Source: Abyssibacter profundi | Lineage (GTDB): Bacteria > Pseudomonadota > Gammaproteobacteria > Nevskiales > OUC007 | Reading direction: 5' to 3' | Assembly (NCBI RefSeq): GCF_003151135.1 | Contig: NZ_QEQK01000004.1 | Location: forward strand, 62,001 to 126,000 | Length of the DNA stretch: 64,000 bases | In this document: positions 1 to 8,530 of the stretch, in pieces | Layout: each line of letters starts with the position of its first letter | Numbering within the stretch: position 1 is the stretch's first letter | Position numbers and translations under genes: made by a program | The notes under the pieces: generated by a model | Told to the model about the DNA's origin: nothing | The model's input: the letters and a program-made list of their open reading frames with translations, nothing else | Database searches by the model: none

Positions 1-169
1 GAGCTGTCGCCACTGGTCTTCCATGGTGCCGGTGTCTGACGTCGCGCGTCCTGGAATGGGCTCGCGCCAGGCCGCATCGTGATGCCGGCAGCGCGCCAGT
101 CGTCAATTCGACCTTCGTCGAACAATTACCTATCCTGAGATGACTGGGGTGCGCGTCTAAGGAGTATCG
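1..169. other. upstream region of the first gene
   Basis: No complete gene is visible here. One frame on the plus strand is open from the window edge to a TGA at 37-39 and could be the tail of an upstream gene, but it is too short to identify. A 6-bp inverted repeat (TTCGAC, 4-nt loop, GTCGAA) lies at 107-122. A clear Shine-Dalgarno AAGGAG at 159-164, five bases before the ATG at 170, fixes the start of the first CDS. Confidence 0.4.
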
Positions 170-1177
170 ATGCCGCTGGCGTTTGTGACCGGGGCCACGG
201 GATTCGTCGGCCTGAACTTGATCGAAGCGCTGGGGCGCGACGGTTGGGACGTCGTGGCATTGCATCGGTCTAGTTCGGATGTCTCCGAGCTCCTGCACCG
301 GGGTGTCGAGCGCAGGGAAGGAGATATCACCGACTTGGACGCTGTGCGCTCGGCGATGCCGGAGCATGCTGACGTGGTGTTCCACGTGGCCGGGGATACC
401 AGTTTGTGGCGACGACATCGAGCCGGTCAGACGCTGGTGAATGTCCGAGGGACCCGCAATCTCGTCAAGGCGGCGCTTGAGCGGCGTGCCGCCCGTTTTG
501 TTCATACCTCCAGCGCAGTTGCATTCGGTTTGCATTCCGGTCGGATCAACGAGCAAACACCGGTGTCCGCAGCAAAGTCGCCGATTGATTACGTCCGGAC
601 CAAGGCCTTGGCTGAGCGAGAGATTCGCCGGGGTATTGCCCGGGGCTTGCAGGCTGTGATCATCAATCCAGCCAATATTCTCGGGCGCTATGACTACAAC
701 AACTGGTCCAAGCTGTTTCAGCTAATCCAGCAGCGCCGATTGCCCGGCATGCCCGATGGGGGCGGTTCTTTTTGCCATGCAGAGGCCGTAGCCAGCGCGC
801 ATATTGCCGCCGCTCGGGACGGGCGGGTCGGTAACAATTATCTGCTGGGCGGGCAGGATGCCGCCTACCTGACGCTGGTCAAGCGGGTGGCACGTGTATT
901 GGGGCGGACAGTCGCGCCCAGGCCGCTGCCAGTTCCGGTGCTTGCAGCGTACGCGCGGCTGGAGGAGACCGTCGCACCGGTGTTCCGACGAGCACCGGAT
1001 CTGACGCGCGAGACCGTGACGTTGCTCGCCAGCAACATCTACTGCGACACGACGCGGGCTCGCCAGGAGCTGGGCTTTGAGTGCGTTTCCATGGAGCGGA
1101 TGCTGCGTGAAACCATGGATTGGATGGTGGAGGCGGGTTTGCTTGCCTCGGTTAACCCGTCGAACCGCTCCGTCTGA
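170..1177 (+). CDS. NAD(P)-dependent epimerase/dehydratase, extended SDR (dihydroflavonol reductase-like)
   Basis: Extended short-chain dehydrogenase of 335 residues. The N-terminus carries the Rossmann motif TGATGFVG (residues 7-14), and the catalytic pair appears as DYVRTKALAE with Tyr and Lys four residues apart near residue 140. A serine-rich segment (VHTSSAVAFG) supplies the usual active-site Ser/Thr. Members act on hydroxy-aldehydes, flavonoids, sugars or sterol-like substrates, and the substrate cannot be read from sequence. The start is set by AAGGAG five bases upstream. The 3' end overlaps the convergent bepA gene by 26 bp, so the two stops are interleaved and no terminator lies between them. 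Confidence 0.85.
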   Translation: MPLAFVTGATGFVGLNLIEALGRDGWDVVALHRSSSDVSELLHRGVERREGDITDLDAVRSAMPEHADVVFHVAGDTSLWRRHRAGQTLVNVRGTRNLVKAALERRAARFVHTSSAVAFGLHSGRINEQTPVSAAKSPIDYVRTKALAEREIRRGIARGLQAVIINPANILGRYDYNNWSKLFQLIQQRRLPGMPDGGGSFCHAEAVASAHIAAARDGRVGNNYLLGGQDAAYLTLVKRVARVLGRTVAPRPLPVPVLAAYARLEETVAPVFRRAPDLTRETVTLLASNIYCDTTRARQELGFECVSMERMLRETMDWMVEAGLLASVNPSNRSV

Positions 1178-2600
1178 GTTCGGCCGGCGCGTTGCGTCGG
1201 TACTCCAGCATGCGTGACTCCAGCCGTGCACGCTCCACTTCAGACAAGTCCTGTCGCTGCAGGCCGGTGTGCAACTGATTGATGGCTGCCCGGTAATTGC
1301 CGCGGTAACGGAAGAATGCGGCCATCTGATAGTGCGCCTCCGGCTCTCGGCCGCTGTCTCGGGCCGCCAGGGCCAGCAAGCGGAATGCATCGGGTTGATG
1401 GCGCTGATAGGCCTGGCTGGCCAGCAGCACCCGTCGAGCCTGGTCTGATTCCCCGTTGCGGATGAGCGTATCGGCGTAGGCCAACGCCGTGGGCGCGTAG
1501 CCAGGGAAGCGCCGCATGGTGTCTTCGTAGCGGGCATGGGCTGCCCGGTGCTGACCCGCGATTTGCTCGGCCTGGGCGAGGGCAAGCTGCACGTTAATCT
1601 GGTCGGCGTCAGCGATTTGCTTCAGCTGCCTTAACGCCGCTTCACCATCGCCACCGAGCATATCGATGAGTGCGAGGCCGTAGCGAGCTTCGTCATCCGT
1701 CTGATCGTGCTCCAGCGAGCGCTGAAAAAATTCGCGCTCCAGCGAGGGCGGGGAGGCAGCCAGAACCCGTGCCCGGGCACGCATGTAACGGTATTCTTTC
1801 GAGCTCTCCCGTTCGACCGGCCCGTACTCTTCTGCGCGGTTTAAAGCTTCGGAAACGCGCGTGGCCGAGACCGGGTGGGTGAGGAGAATCTCGGGAAGCT
1901 GATTGCCGTAGAGGCGGGTTTGCTGGTGTAGCCGTTCAAAGAATGTGGCCATACCACGTGGATCAAACCCGGCCTGTGCGAGCGTGCGGATCCCGAGTCG
2001 GTCAGCTTCTAGCTCATGGCTACGGGTGTGGTTGATCTGCCGCTGTTGGACGGATGCCAATCCGATGCCCAGTGCGGCCTGCACGAGATCGGGGTCTGTG
2101 GCACCGGCCAACGCCGCGGCGACCACCAGCGCTGCGGTGGCCAGGTTCCAGCCGGCGGAGCCCTGGAGTTGCCGTGCAATATGCCGCTGGGTGACGTGGG
2201 CTTCTTCATGGGCGACCACGCCAGCGAGTTCCGATTCGCTGCTGGACGCCTTGATCAGACCCGTGTGTATACCGATGTAGCCACCAGGCAATGCGAAAGC
2301 ATTAATGGAGTCATCCCGGATGACAAAGAAGGTGAAGCCGTTGGGTCCGGTTCCTCCATGAACGGCCAGCCGAGCCCCGAGTCGGGTGACGTACTCGGTG
2401 AGCTGATGATCCTCAAGAATCAGCCCGGCAGCGTGGAGTTGGGCTTCGATCCGGGCGCCGATATCGGCCTCTTCGGCAGGAGACAGCGTGCGGTCCGCCG
2501 GCTCTCCGAAATCGGGAAGATTGACGCTGGCCAGGGCGGTCGTAGCCGCCAGAGCTGCCGTGCAGATCACGACCAGCAGATTGCGGAGAACTGACATCAT
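1152..2600 (-). CDS. bepA: beta-barrel assembly-enhancing protease, M48 family with TPR domain
   Basis: Periplasmic zinc metalloprotease of 482 residues that helps assemble or degrade stalled outer-membrane proteins such as LptD. The first ~24 residues are a Sec signal peptide ending at an ALA motif. The zinc motif HEEAH is at residues 131-135, with a downstream helix carrying the third ligand in SHELEAD. The C-terminal half is helical TPR sequence, as in E. coli BepA (YfgC). It is divergent from the PerM-type permease, as in E. coli, which supports orthology. It overlaps the upstream convergent reductase at its 3' end. Confidence 0.93.
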   Translation of the reverse strand: MMSVLRNLLVVICTAALAATTALASVNLPDFGEPADRTLSPAEEADIGARIEAQLHAAGLILEDHQLTEYVTRLGARLAVHGGTGPNGFTFFVIRDDSINAFALPGGYIGIHTGLIKASSSESELAGVVAHEEAHVTQRHIARQLQGSAGWNLATAALVVAAALAGATDPDLVQAALGIGLASVQQRQINHTRSHELEADRLGIRTLAQAGFDPRGMATFFERLHQQTRLYGNQLPEILLTHPVSATRVSEALNRAEEYGPVERESSKEYRYMRARARVLAASPPSLEREFFQRSLEHDQTDDEARYGLALIDMLGGDGEAALRQLKQIADADQINVQLALAQAEQIAGQHRAAHARYEDTMRRFPGYAPTALAYADTLIRNGESDQARRVLLASQAYQRHQPDAFRLLALAARDSGREPEAHYQMAAFFRYRGNYRAAINQLHTGLQRQDLSEVERARLESRMLEYRRNAPAELRRSGSTG

Positions 2601-2831
2601 GTGGTTTCGAGGCGTGTGCTACAGTCGCTGGCATTCGGTGCGCGAACGCCGACTCGGATTCATCCTACGCCGATTAGAGTTCCGCTGCTCGGGAGAGTTC
2701 GCCGATCTTTCAGGCCGTACCCGTTGCCGGAACTCCCCGGTGGTTCAGCGGTCTGCTGCAGGAGCCGGCTCGGGGCCACGATGCCCAAAGGCTGCGCCTC
2801 CTCCACTGTCCAGGCAAGGAGCCGATTCGTC

Positions 2832-3935
2832 GTGCATGCGGTCAAGGACTGGCTGAAGCGCCAGCTCTCCAATCCCCAGGTGGTCAGTCTGGCGCTGGTG
2901 CTGTTCGCCGTCTGGATCATCATCACGTTCTTTGCCGGTACGTTGGCCCCCGTTCTGGTGGCTGTGGTGCTGGCCTACCTGCTGGAAGGGCCGGTGGCCG
3001 TACTTCAGCAACGCACGCGTCTACCGAGATGGTTGTCGGTCACGGTGGTCTGGGCGAGTTTCTGCGCCGGTTCGCTGGCAGCGTTGGTGCTGCTGCTGCC
3101 GATGTTGTCGCGGCAGGCCACGCAGGTTGTCCAGGAAGTGCCGGTCATCATCGGCAACATCCAGGCCTATTTGATGACGCTGCCGGAAAAATACCCCTCC
3201 ATGGTGTCGCCCAAGCAAATCGAAGAGGTCATGCTTTCGGCCGGCGACTACGTGGCTGAATTCCGCCAGTTCGTGCTCAGCAACAGCGTGGTGGTGGGTG
3301 TCGGGCTGTTGTACATCGCGGTGTACGTGGTGCTTGTGCCGCTGCTCATGTTTTTTCTGCTCAAGGACAAAACCAGCATCCAGGCGTGGTTCCGTGGTTT
3401 TCTGCCTGATGACATCGGCCTGCTGCGCCGGGTCTGGGGTGATGTCGACCGCCAGCTGGCGAACTATGTGCGCGGCAAGTTCGTGGAGATCATCATCGTC
3501 TGGGTCGCCGCGTTCGCCACGTTTATGTTGCTGGGCTTGAACTACGCCATGCTGCTGTCCGCACTGGTGGGATTCTCGGTGCTGGTGCCGTATCTGGGCG
3601 CGCTGGTGATCACAGCGCCGATTGCAGCCGTGGCCTGGGCACAGTGGGGCACCGAGCCCCAGTTCTACTACGTGCTGATCGCCTATGGGGTGCTACAGGC
3701 GCTGGATGGCAATGTGCTGGTACCACTGCTGTTCTCCGAGGCCGTGGATCTCCACCCCGTGGCCATCATTGTCGCGGTGCTGTTCTTCGGCGGCATTTGG
3801 GGGTTCTGGGGTGTGTTCTTTGCGATCCCGCTGGCCACGGTCGTCAACGCCATCATCAATGCTTGGCCGGAGCGCCTGCGTGATACCGATGCGCCACCCG
3901 AGCCAGCAGACACCCACGAGACGGCTACAGCGTAG
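2832..3935 (+). CDS. perM: PerM-type AI-2E family transporter
   Basis: Polytopic inner-membrane protein of the AI-2E/PerM family, with about seven to eight hydrophobic segments and the signature VPLLMFFLLKD in the middle. The frame is open from 2601, but I prefer the GTG at 2832. It is preceded by AAGGAG at 2816-2821, gives a 367-residue protein close to E. coli PerM (about 350), and begins with HAVKDWLKRQLSNPQ, which resembles family N-termini. An ATG at 2781 lacks a ribosome site. PerM was named for permeability and its substrate is unsettled. Its 3' end overlaps the convergent phoH-like gene by 11 bp. Confidence 0.85.
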   Translation: MHAVKDWLKRQLSNPQVVSLALVLFAVWIIITFFAGTLAPVLVAVVLAYLLEGPVAVLQQRTRLPRWLSVTVVWASFCAGSLAALVLLLPMLSRQATQVVQEVPVIIGNIQAYLMTLPEKYPSMVSPKQIEEVMLSAGDYVAEFRQFVLSNSVVVGVGLLYIAVYVVLVPLLMFFLLKDKTSIQAWFRGFLPDDIGLLRRVWGDVDRQLANYVRGKFVEIIIVWVAAFATFMLLGLNYAMLLSALVGFSVLVPYLGALVITAPIAAVAWAQWGTEPQFYYVLIAYGVLQALDGNVLVPLLFSEAVDLHPVAIIVAVLFFGGIWGFWGVFFAIPLATVVNAIINAWPERLRDTDAPPEPADTHETATA

Positions 3936-5325
3936 CCGACGCGAAGGCTGCCAACCGGGAGCGCTCACCGCGCGCCAGGGTCACATGACCACCGTGCTCC
4001 CAGCCACGGAAATGGTCGACGACGTAGGTCAGCCCCGAGTTGGTTTCCGTGAGATAGGGTGTGTCGATCTGGCTGAGGTTGCCCAGGCAAACAATCTTGC
4101 TGCCTGGGCCTGCGCGGGTGATCAGGGTTTTCATCTGCTTGGGCGTGAGATTCTGCGCCTCATCAAGAATGATGTAGCGGTTGACGAAGGTGCGTCCGCG
4201 CATGAAGTTGACCGAGCGAATCTTAATCCGCTTGGACAGCAGTTCGTTCGTGGCAGCGCGTTCCCATTCACCGGCGTCGTCGGACTGGGTGAGTACCTCG
4301 AGGTTGTCCATGAGCGCCCCCATCCAGGGCGTCATTTTTTCTTCTTCGGTGCCGGGGAGAAAGCCGATGTCGTCACCGACCGGCACGGTGACGCGGGTCA
4401 TGATGATCTCGCGAAAGCGCGATTGATCCAGCGTTTGCGCCAGACCGGCGGCCAGCGCTAGCAAGGTCTTGCCGGTCCCGGCGGCGCCAAGCAAGGTGAC
4501 AAAATCGATACTGGGGTCGAGCAGCAGATTAAGGGCTAGGTTCTGCTCGCGATTGCGGGCATGAACGCCCCAGACGGACTGTTTGCCTTCGCTGTAGTCA
4601 TTAATGACCTGCAGCGTGGCCGTGTCCTCTCCAACGGATCGGACGATGAGGTCTGGGCCGCTGCCATCCTCGAAATACACGAACTGGTTGGCATGCAGGT
4701 CCTGGATTTCGGGGCCGCCCAGCCGGTAGTGCGCAGAGCCTCGATCATCCGTCCACGACTCCATGTTGTCGCCATGGGCTGACCAGAACCCCTCCGGCAG
4801 CGCCTTGTAGCCGGCATCCAGCAAATCCAGATCATCCAACACGCGATCGCTGGCGTAGTCCTCGGCCGGAATGCCGGTGATAGCGGCCTTGATGCGCAGG
4901 TTGATGTCCTTGGACACCAGCGTGACCTGACGATTTGGGTGCTCCGCCTTCAGTGCCAGGGTGGTGACGAGAATACTGTTGTCGGGTTTGTTGCCAGGCA
5001 GCAGATCGGGCAATTCGACATTGGGTGGTCGGGTCTGGAAGTACAGACGCCCGGATGGCACGGCCTTGTTACGGATATTGAGGCCGAAGTCGGGTAGGGC
5101 GAGGCCGGCTTCGATCGCCTGTTCGTCCACGCCGTGGATCATCTCATCAAGAAAACGACTGACCTGACGGACGTTCCTCGACACCTCGCTGGTGCCTTTC
5201 TTGGCAGCATCTAGCTCCTCCAGCACCACCATGGGGATATAGAGGTCATGCTCTTCGAATCGAAACAATGCGGAGGGGTCGTGCATCAGGACGTTGGTGT
5301 CCAGTACAAAGATGCGGGTCGTCAT
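3925..5325 (-). CDS. PhoH family protein: PIN domain fused to PhoH ATPase
   Basis: This 466-residue protein joins an N-terminal PIN nuclease domain (FVLDTNVLMHDPSAL at residues 6-20, with acidic residues typical of PIN metal sites) to a C-terminal PhoH P-loop ATPase. The Walker A is GAAGTGKT near residue 280 and the Walker B-like segment is YIILDEAQN. Such PhoH2/YlaK-like proteins couple RNA unwinding to ribonuclease activity in the mycobacterial examples studied. It lies downstream of bcp and may be read from the gcvR-bcp transcript, but a hairpin separates them. Confidence 0.9.
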   Translation of the reverse strand: MTTRIFVLDTNVLMHDPSALFRFEEHDLYIPMVVLEELDAAKKGTSEVSRNVRQVSRFLDEMIHGVDEQAIEAGLALPDFGLNIRNKAVPSGRLYFQTRPPNVELPDLLPGNKPDNSILVTTLALKAEHPNRQVTLVSKDINLRIKAAITGIPAEDYASDRVLDDLDLLDAGYKALPEGFWSAHGDNMESWTDDRGSAHYRLGGPEIQDLHANQFVYFEDGSGPDLIVRSVGEDTATLQVINDYSEGKQSVWGVHARNREQNLALNLLLDPSIDFVTLLGAAGTGKTLLALAAGLAQTLDQSRFREIIMTRVTVPVGDDIGFLPGTEEEKMTPWMGALMDNLEVLTQSDDAGEWERAATNELLSKRIKIRSVNFMRGRTFVNRYIILDEAQNLTPKQMKTLITRAGPGSKIVCLGNLSQIDTPYLTETNSGLTYVVDHFRGWEHGGHVTLARGERSRLAAFASATL

Positions 5326-5352
5326 TCCGGTGCTCCCCGGTGGCTAAACCAA

Positions 5353-5380
5353 ACGAGGGGCGGTGTTGGCCGCCCCTCGT
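5353..5380 (-). terminator. hairpin between bcp and phoH-like gene
   Basis: An 11-bp perfect GC-rich stem with a 6-nt loop lies between the two minus-strand genes. In the minus direction it is followed by TTGGTTTAG rather than a continuous T-run, so it may be a weak or partial terminator that reduces readthrough from bcp. Confidence 0.55.
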
Positions 5381-5390
5381 GTCTGAATCG

Positions 5391-5855
5391 TTACAGTGCT
5401 TGAATCGCCTCAAGAACCGCTTGCGCGTGGCCCTTGACCTTGACCTTGCGCCAGGCCTCGCGCAGTCGGCCCTCGCCGTCGATCAGGAAGGTCGATCGCT
5501 CGATCCCCATGTACTTGCGGCCGTACATGTTTTTTTCTTTCATCACGTCGTAGGCCTGACAGACGGTTTCGTCAGGATCGGACAGCAGGTGGAACGGAAA
5601 CTCGTGCTTGGCCCTGAAGTTCTCATGCGAGCGAATGCCTTCGCGGGAAACGCCCAGCACCTCGGCGCCGGCCGCCTGGAACTGGGAATACAGGTCGCGA
5701 AAATCCTGGCCTTCCTGCGTGCATCCGGGGGTGCTGTCCTTGGGGTAGAAATACAGCACCAAGTGCTTGCCCTTGAAGTCCGCCAGCGAAAGCGTTTGGT
5801 CACCCGTGGCCGGTGCAGAGAAATCCGGTGCGGGTTGTCCGATCTCTATCGTCAT
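5391..5855 (-). CDS. bcp: thioredoxin-dependent thiol peroxidase (PrxQ/Bcp) without the usual resolving cysteine
   Basis: Cytosolic peroxiredoxin of 154 residues that reduces hydroperoxides. The peroxidatic cysteine is Cys45 in STPGCTQEGQDFRD. In E. coli Bcp a second cysteine sits at position 50 and forms the intramolecular disulfide, whereas here position 50 is Gln. The only other cysteine is Cys99 in ETVCQAYDV, so the enzyme is either 1-Cys or uses a different resolving residue. The gene follows gcvR by 41 bp on the same strand, the E. coli gcvR-bcp order. Confidence 0.93.
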   Translation of the reverse strand: MTIEIGQPAPDFSAPATGDQTLSLADFKGKHLVLYFYPKDSTPGCTQEGQDFRDLYSQFQAAGAEVLGVSREGIRSHENFRAKHEFPFHLLSDPDETVCQAYDVMKEKNMYGRKYMGIERSTFLIDGEGRLREAWRKVKVKGHAQAVLEAIQAL

Positions 5856-5896
5856 ATCTGCGGCTGTCTCCTAAGCGTGGGTCGTTCGAGTTGAAT

Positions 5897-6436
5897 CTAG
5901 TTCTTGATCGGGTCCAGCAGGCCGTCGGCATGTAACTCGTCGCAAAGGTCCATGAAAGATTCGCGCAGCGCCGGCGGGTGCGCATTCACAGGGACATGGA
6001 CCACCAACTGCAGGTTCGCAAGCGCCGCGCCAGTCTGCGCCGCGTCATAGTGCTGGGCGGCGATCTCGACCACCGAGGCGTCGTGACTGCGGAAGAACTC
6101 CAGCACATCCCTGAGCAAGCCAGCTTCCTGCGGTGCGATGATCTCGACGGCATAGGGGCGCAGCTTGTCATCCATGGGACGCGGCGCGCTGCGTGTGCAA
6201 TGCGCCGTCAGGCCCAGATCGCCGGCAATCGCCGGTAGCGCGGTTTCGAGTCGGCCCAGGCTGCTCCAGTTGCCGCTGACCAACAGGTTGGCGGCAAACT
6301 GGTCACCGACCGGGTACAGGCGGCATTCAAGAATGCTGCAGCCGCGGCTGGCGATCTCGGAGACGACGGACCGGGAAAGGTCTGCCTGCTGGGGACCGTT
6401 GAGTGCGATCGACAGCAGGTGTTGCGTATGCGGCAT
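5897..6436 (-). CDS. gcvR: glycine cleavage system transcriptional repressor, ACT-domain protein
   Basis: 179-residue protein of two ACT domains. The first opens with LLSIALNGPQQADLSRSVVSEIASRG and the second with AVEIIAPQEAGLLRDVLEFF, both in the beta-alpha-beta form that binds amino acids. E. coli GcvR binds GcvA and represses the glycine cleavage operon when glycine is low. It has no DNA-binding domain of its own. The call rests on domain content and on position: divergent from dapA and upstream of bcp, as in E. coli. GcvA is not in the window. Confidence 0.85.
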   Translation of the reverse strand: MPHTQHLLSIALNGPQQADLSRSVVSEIASRGCSILECRLYPVGDQFAANLLVSGNWSSLGRLETALPAIAGDLGLTAHCTRSAPRPMDDKLRPYAVEIIAPQEAGLLRDVLEFFRSHDASVVEIAAQHYDAAQTGAALANLQLVVHVPVNAHPPALRESFMDLCDELHADGLLDPIKN

Positions 6437-6574
6437 ATCAGATTGTCTACGTTATACTGCCGCGCCTTACAGGGGCTGCGGCGATTCGGAAGCGGGCGCG
6501 CCTCGCCCCCGTGACTTTTCGAAATTCTAGCAAATGCCGGCCGCCCGAGGGCTGCCTGGCCAGAGTGCAATCCA

Positions 6575-7456
6575 ATGTTTGAAGGCAGCAACGTCGCGCT
6601 AGTGACTCCAATGCATCCGGACGGTCGCGTGGATTTCGATGCGCTGGATGCCCTGGTGAATTGGCATATCCAAGCCGGCACTGAGGGCCTGGTGGCCGTG
6701 GGCACCACGGGCGAGTCCGCAACCCTGTCGGTCGACGAGCATCTGGAGGTCATCCGCCGGGTCATTGCCGTGGCCGATCAACGCGTCCCGGTCATTGCCG
6801 GTACCGGCGCCAACTCCACAGCAGAAGCCATCGCGTTGACGGTCGAGGCTGGGCAGGCGGGTGCCGCCGGTGCCCTGGTGGTCACGCCGTATTACAACAA
6901 GCCGCCACAGGAAGGGCTTTACCAGCATTACTGGGCGGTTGCCGAAGCCTCTAGCATCCCTGTCATTCTCTACAACGTTCCGGGCCGAACTGGCTGCGAT
7001 CTGCTTCCGGAAACGGCCGTCAGGCTGGCCGCGCACCCACGGATTGTCGCGTTGAAAGAAGCCGTCGGAGACCGCGAGCGCGTGGAGACGTTGCGGAGTC
7101 GGCTTCCACAACCGTTCGTGCTGCTGTCCGGAGACGATGGGACGTCGGCTGATGCCATGCTGGCGGGCTTTGATGGCGTGATTTCGGTGACCGCGAATGT
7201 GGTGCCCGAACAGATGCGCCGGCTTTGTGATGCCGCACGCGCGGGCGACGTCGAAGCCACGCGCGAAGCAGATGCACCGATGGTGGGGCTGCACAGTTCG
7301 CTGTTCCTAGACCCGAACCCCATTCCAGTTAAATGGGCGCTGCAGCAAATGGGACGGATTGGAGGCGGCATTCGCCTGCCGCTCGTCCGTCTGCAATCTC
7401 AATTCGAAACCCCGGTTCGCACCGCACTGGTCGATGCCGGCGCTCTGGAGCACTGA
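6575..7456 (+). CDS. dapA: 4-hydroxy-tetrahydrodipicolinate synthase
   Basis: Condenses pyruvate with aspartate-semialdehyde in the lysine/diaminopimelate pathway. The 293 residues match the family length. The Schiff-base lysine is Lys161 (RIVALKEAVG), the catalytic Tyr is Tyr133 (ILYNVPGRTG), and the pyruvate-binding GTTGE is at 43-47. The ribosome site upstream is weak. The stop codon abuts the ATG of a small lipoprotein, so the two are probably cotranscribed. A TATACT hexamer at 6453-6458 may be the -10 of its promoter, but I see no good -35. Confidence 0.97.
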   Translation: MFEGSNVALVTPMHPDGRVDFDALDALVNWHIQAGTEGLVAVGTTGESATLSVDEHLEVIRRVIAVADQRVPVIAGTGANSTAEAIALTVEAGQAGAAGALVVTPYYNKPPQEGLYQHYWAVAEASSIPVILYNVPGRTGCDLLPETAVRLAAHPRIVALKEAVGDRERVETLRSRLPQPFVLLSGDDGTSADAMLAGFDGVISVTANVVPEQMRRLCDAARAGDVEATREADAPMVGLHSSLFLDPNPIPVKWALQQMGRIGGGIRLPLVRLQSQFETPVRTALVDAGALEH

Positions 7457-7765
7457 ATGCACAGCAAGACCCTCTTCACAGCCGTACTGGCCCTGGCCGC
7501 GGCAGGTTGCGCCAGCACACCCTGCGACCTGGACGAGCCCTACCACCGCGCGGTGGCGTATCCCTATCTCAAAGATGGACCGGGTGTGGCTGCGCCTGAG
7601 CCGACGGATGAGTTCCGCATTCCTCAAGTCCCTGAATCTGTCGAGTTTGCAAAGGACGACACCAGCGGCGACGAGCACGCCTGCTTGGAGGTGCCCGCAC
7701 CACTCCCCGAGTTCGAGGCGGCACCCGCCCAGCCGGAAGAGCCAGCGGAAACAGAACAGGGCTAG
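7457..7765 (+). CDS. small lipoprotein in the bamC position (possible minimal BamC)
   Basis: A 102-residue lipoprotein. The signal peptide ends in a lipobox (LAAAGC, cysteine at about residue 18), and the rest is acidic and proline-rich with no predicted fold. It directly follows dapA, where gammaproteobacteria carry bamC (nlpB). The segment YHRAVAYPYLKDGPG...EFRIPQVP resembles the unstructured N-terminal stretch of BamC that lies along BamD. The two helix-grip domains that make up most of BamC (about 340 residues) are absent, with no sign of them before the tRNA. It may be a BamC reduced to its BamD-binding tail or an unrelated lipoprotein. Confidence 0.6.
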   Translation: MHSKTLFTAVLALAAAGCASTPCDLDEPYHRAVAYPYLKDGPGVAAPEPTDEFRIPQVPESVEFAKDDTSGDEHACLEVPAPLPEFEAAPAQPEEPAETEQG

Positions 7766-7779
7766 CGCACGCCCCGGCA

Positions 7780-7808
7780 TTGCCATCCATCGGCGATATC
7801 GCTACCAT
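7780..7808 (+). promoter_or_regulatory. tRNA-Ser promoter
   Basis: TTGCCA at 7780-7785 and TACCAT at 7803-7808 are separated by exactly 17 bp. The start site would be near 7815, leaving a leader of about 40 nt before the tRNA at 7857. Confidence 0.6.
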
Positions 7809-7856
7809 CGCGCGCCCTGCCAGTCGCCACTTAGCGTAGCGGCCGGACAAAACTAG

Positions 7857-7946
7857 GGAGAAGTGGCCGAGCGGTTTAAGGCGCACGCCTGGAAAGCGTG
7901 TTGGGGTTTACGCCCCTCGAGGGTTCGAATCCCTCCTTCTCCGCCA
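7857..7946 (+). tRNA. tRNA-Ser(GGA)
   Basis: Complete 90-nt class II tRNA. The acceptor stem GGAGAAG pairs with CTTCTCC, the anticodon loop reads GGA in CTGGAAAG, there is a long variable arm, the T-arm is GGTTCGAAT, and CCA is encoded at 7944-7946. A terminator follows within 7 nt, then the 174-bp repeat array that copies its 3' end. Confidence 0.97.
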
Positions 7947-7952
7947 AATGAG

Positions 7953-7978
7953 AAAGCCCCGCACCAGCGGGGCTTTTT
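7953..7978 (+). terminator. tRNA-Ser terminator
   Basis: Ten-base-pair stem (AAAGCCCCGC with GCGGGGCTTT, loop ACCA) followed by T residues. The same hairpin recurs at about 8128-8151 in repeat copy 2. It is mutated in copies 3 and 4. Confidence 0.85.
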
Positions 7979-8485
7979 CGTTTGGTGGGGAAGGGGATTT
8001 GGATGAGAGCCCACGGTTCGACGATTGGGCCAGGACGGCCCAATCGGACGCGGGAGCGAAGCGACGGCGCCGCGTAGCGGCGAGGGCCAGGATGGCCCGA
8101 GTCTATCCCTCCTTCTCCGCGATGATTAAGCCCCGCACCAGCGGGGCTTTTTCGTTTGGTGGGGAAGGGGATTTGGATGAGAGCCCACGGTTCGACGATT
8201 GGGCCAGGACGGCCCAATCGGACGCGGGAGCGAAGCGACGGCGCCGCGCAGCGGCGAGGGCCAGGATGGCCCGAGTCTATCCCTCCTTCTCCGCGATGAT
8301 TAAGCCCCGCACCAGCGGCGCTTTTTCGTTTGGTGGGGAAGGGGATTTGGATGAGAGCCCACGGTTCGACGATTGGGCCAGGACGGCCGAATCGGTCGCG
8401 GGAGCGAAGCGACGGCGCCGCATAGCGGCGAGGGGCAGGTCGGCCCGAGTCGATCCCTCGTTCTCCGCGATGATTCAGCCCGGCA
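7956..8485 (+). repeat. tandem array of three 174-bp units derived from the tRNA-Ser 3' region
   Basis: Units begin at 7956, 8130 and 8304, with a fourth cut short after 8478; each step is 174 bp. Every unit runs from the terminator hairpin through two GGGCC/GGCCC hairpins and ends with a copy of the tRNA tail ATCCCTCCTTCTCCGC (tRNA 7929-7944, copies at 8105, 8279 and a one-mismatch copy at 8453). Copies 1 and 2 are almost identical, while copy 3 is diverged, including its terminator stem. The layout parallels the E. coli tyrT distal repeats (178-bp units carrying the tRNA end, source of rtT RNA). Because 174 is a multiple of three, long spurious reading frames cross the array on both strands. 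Confidence 0.9.
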
Positions 8486-8530
8486 CCAGCAGTTCATCAG
8501 TCGCGGGTCAGCGCAGGGGCAGCTACTCGA

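Noticed and set aside
7956-8485. CRISPR-like array
   Set aside because: Units are 174 bp of near-identical sequence with no short repeat/spacer pattern and no cas genes.
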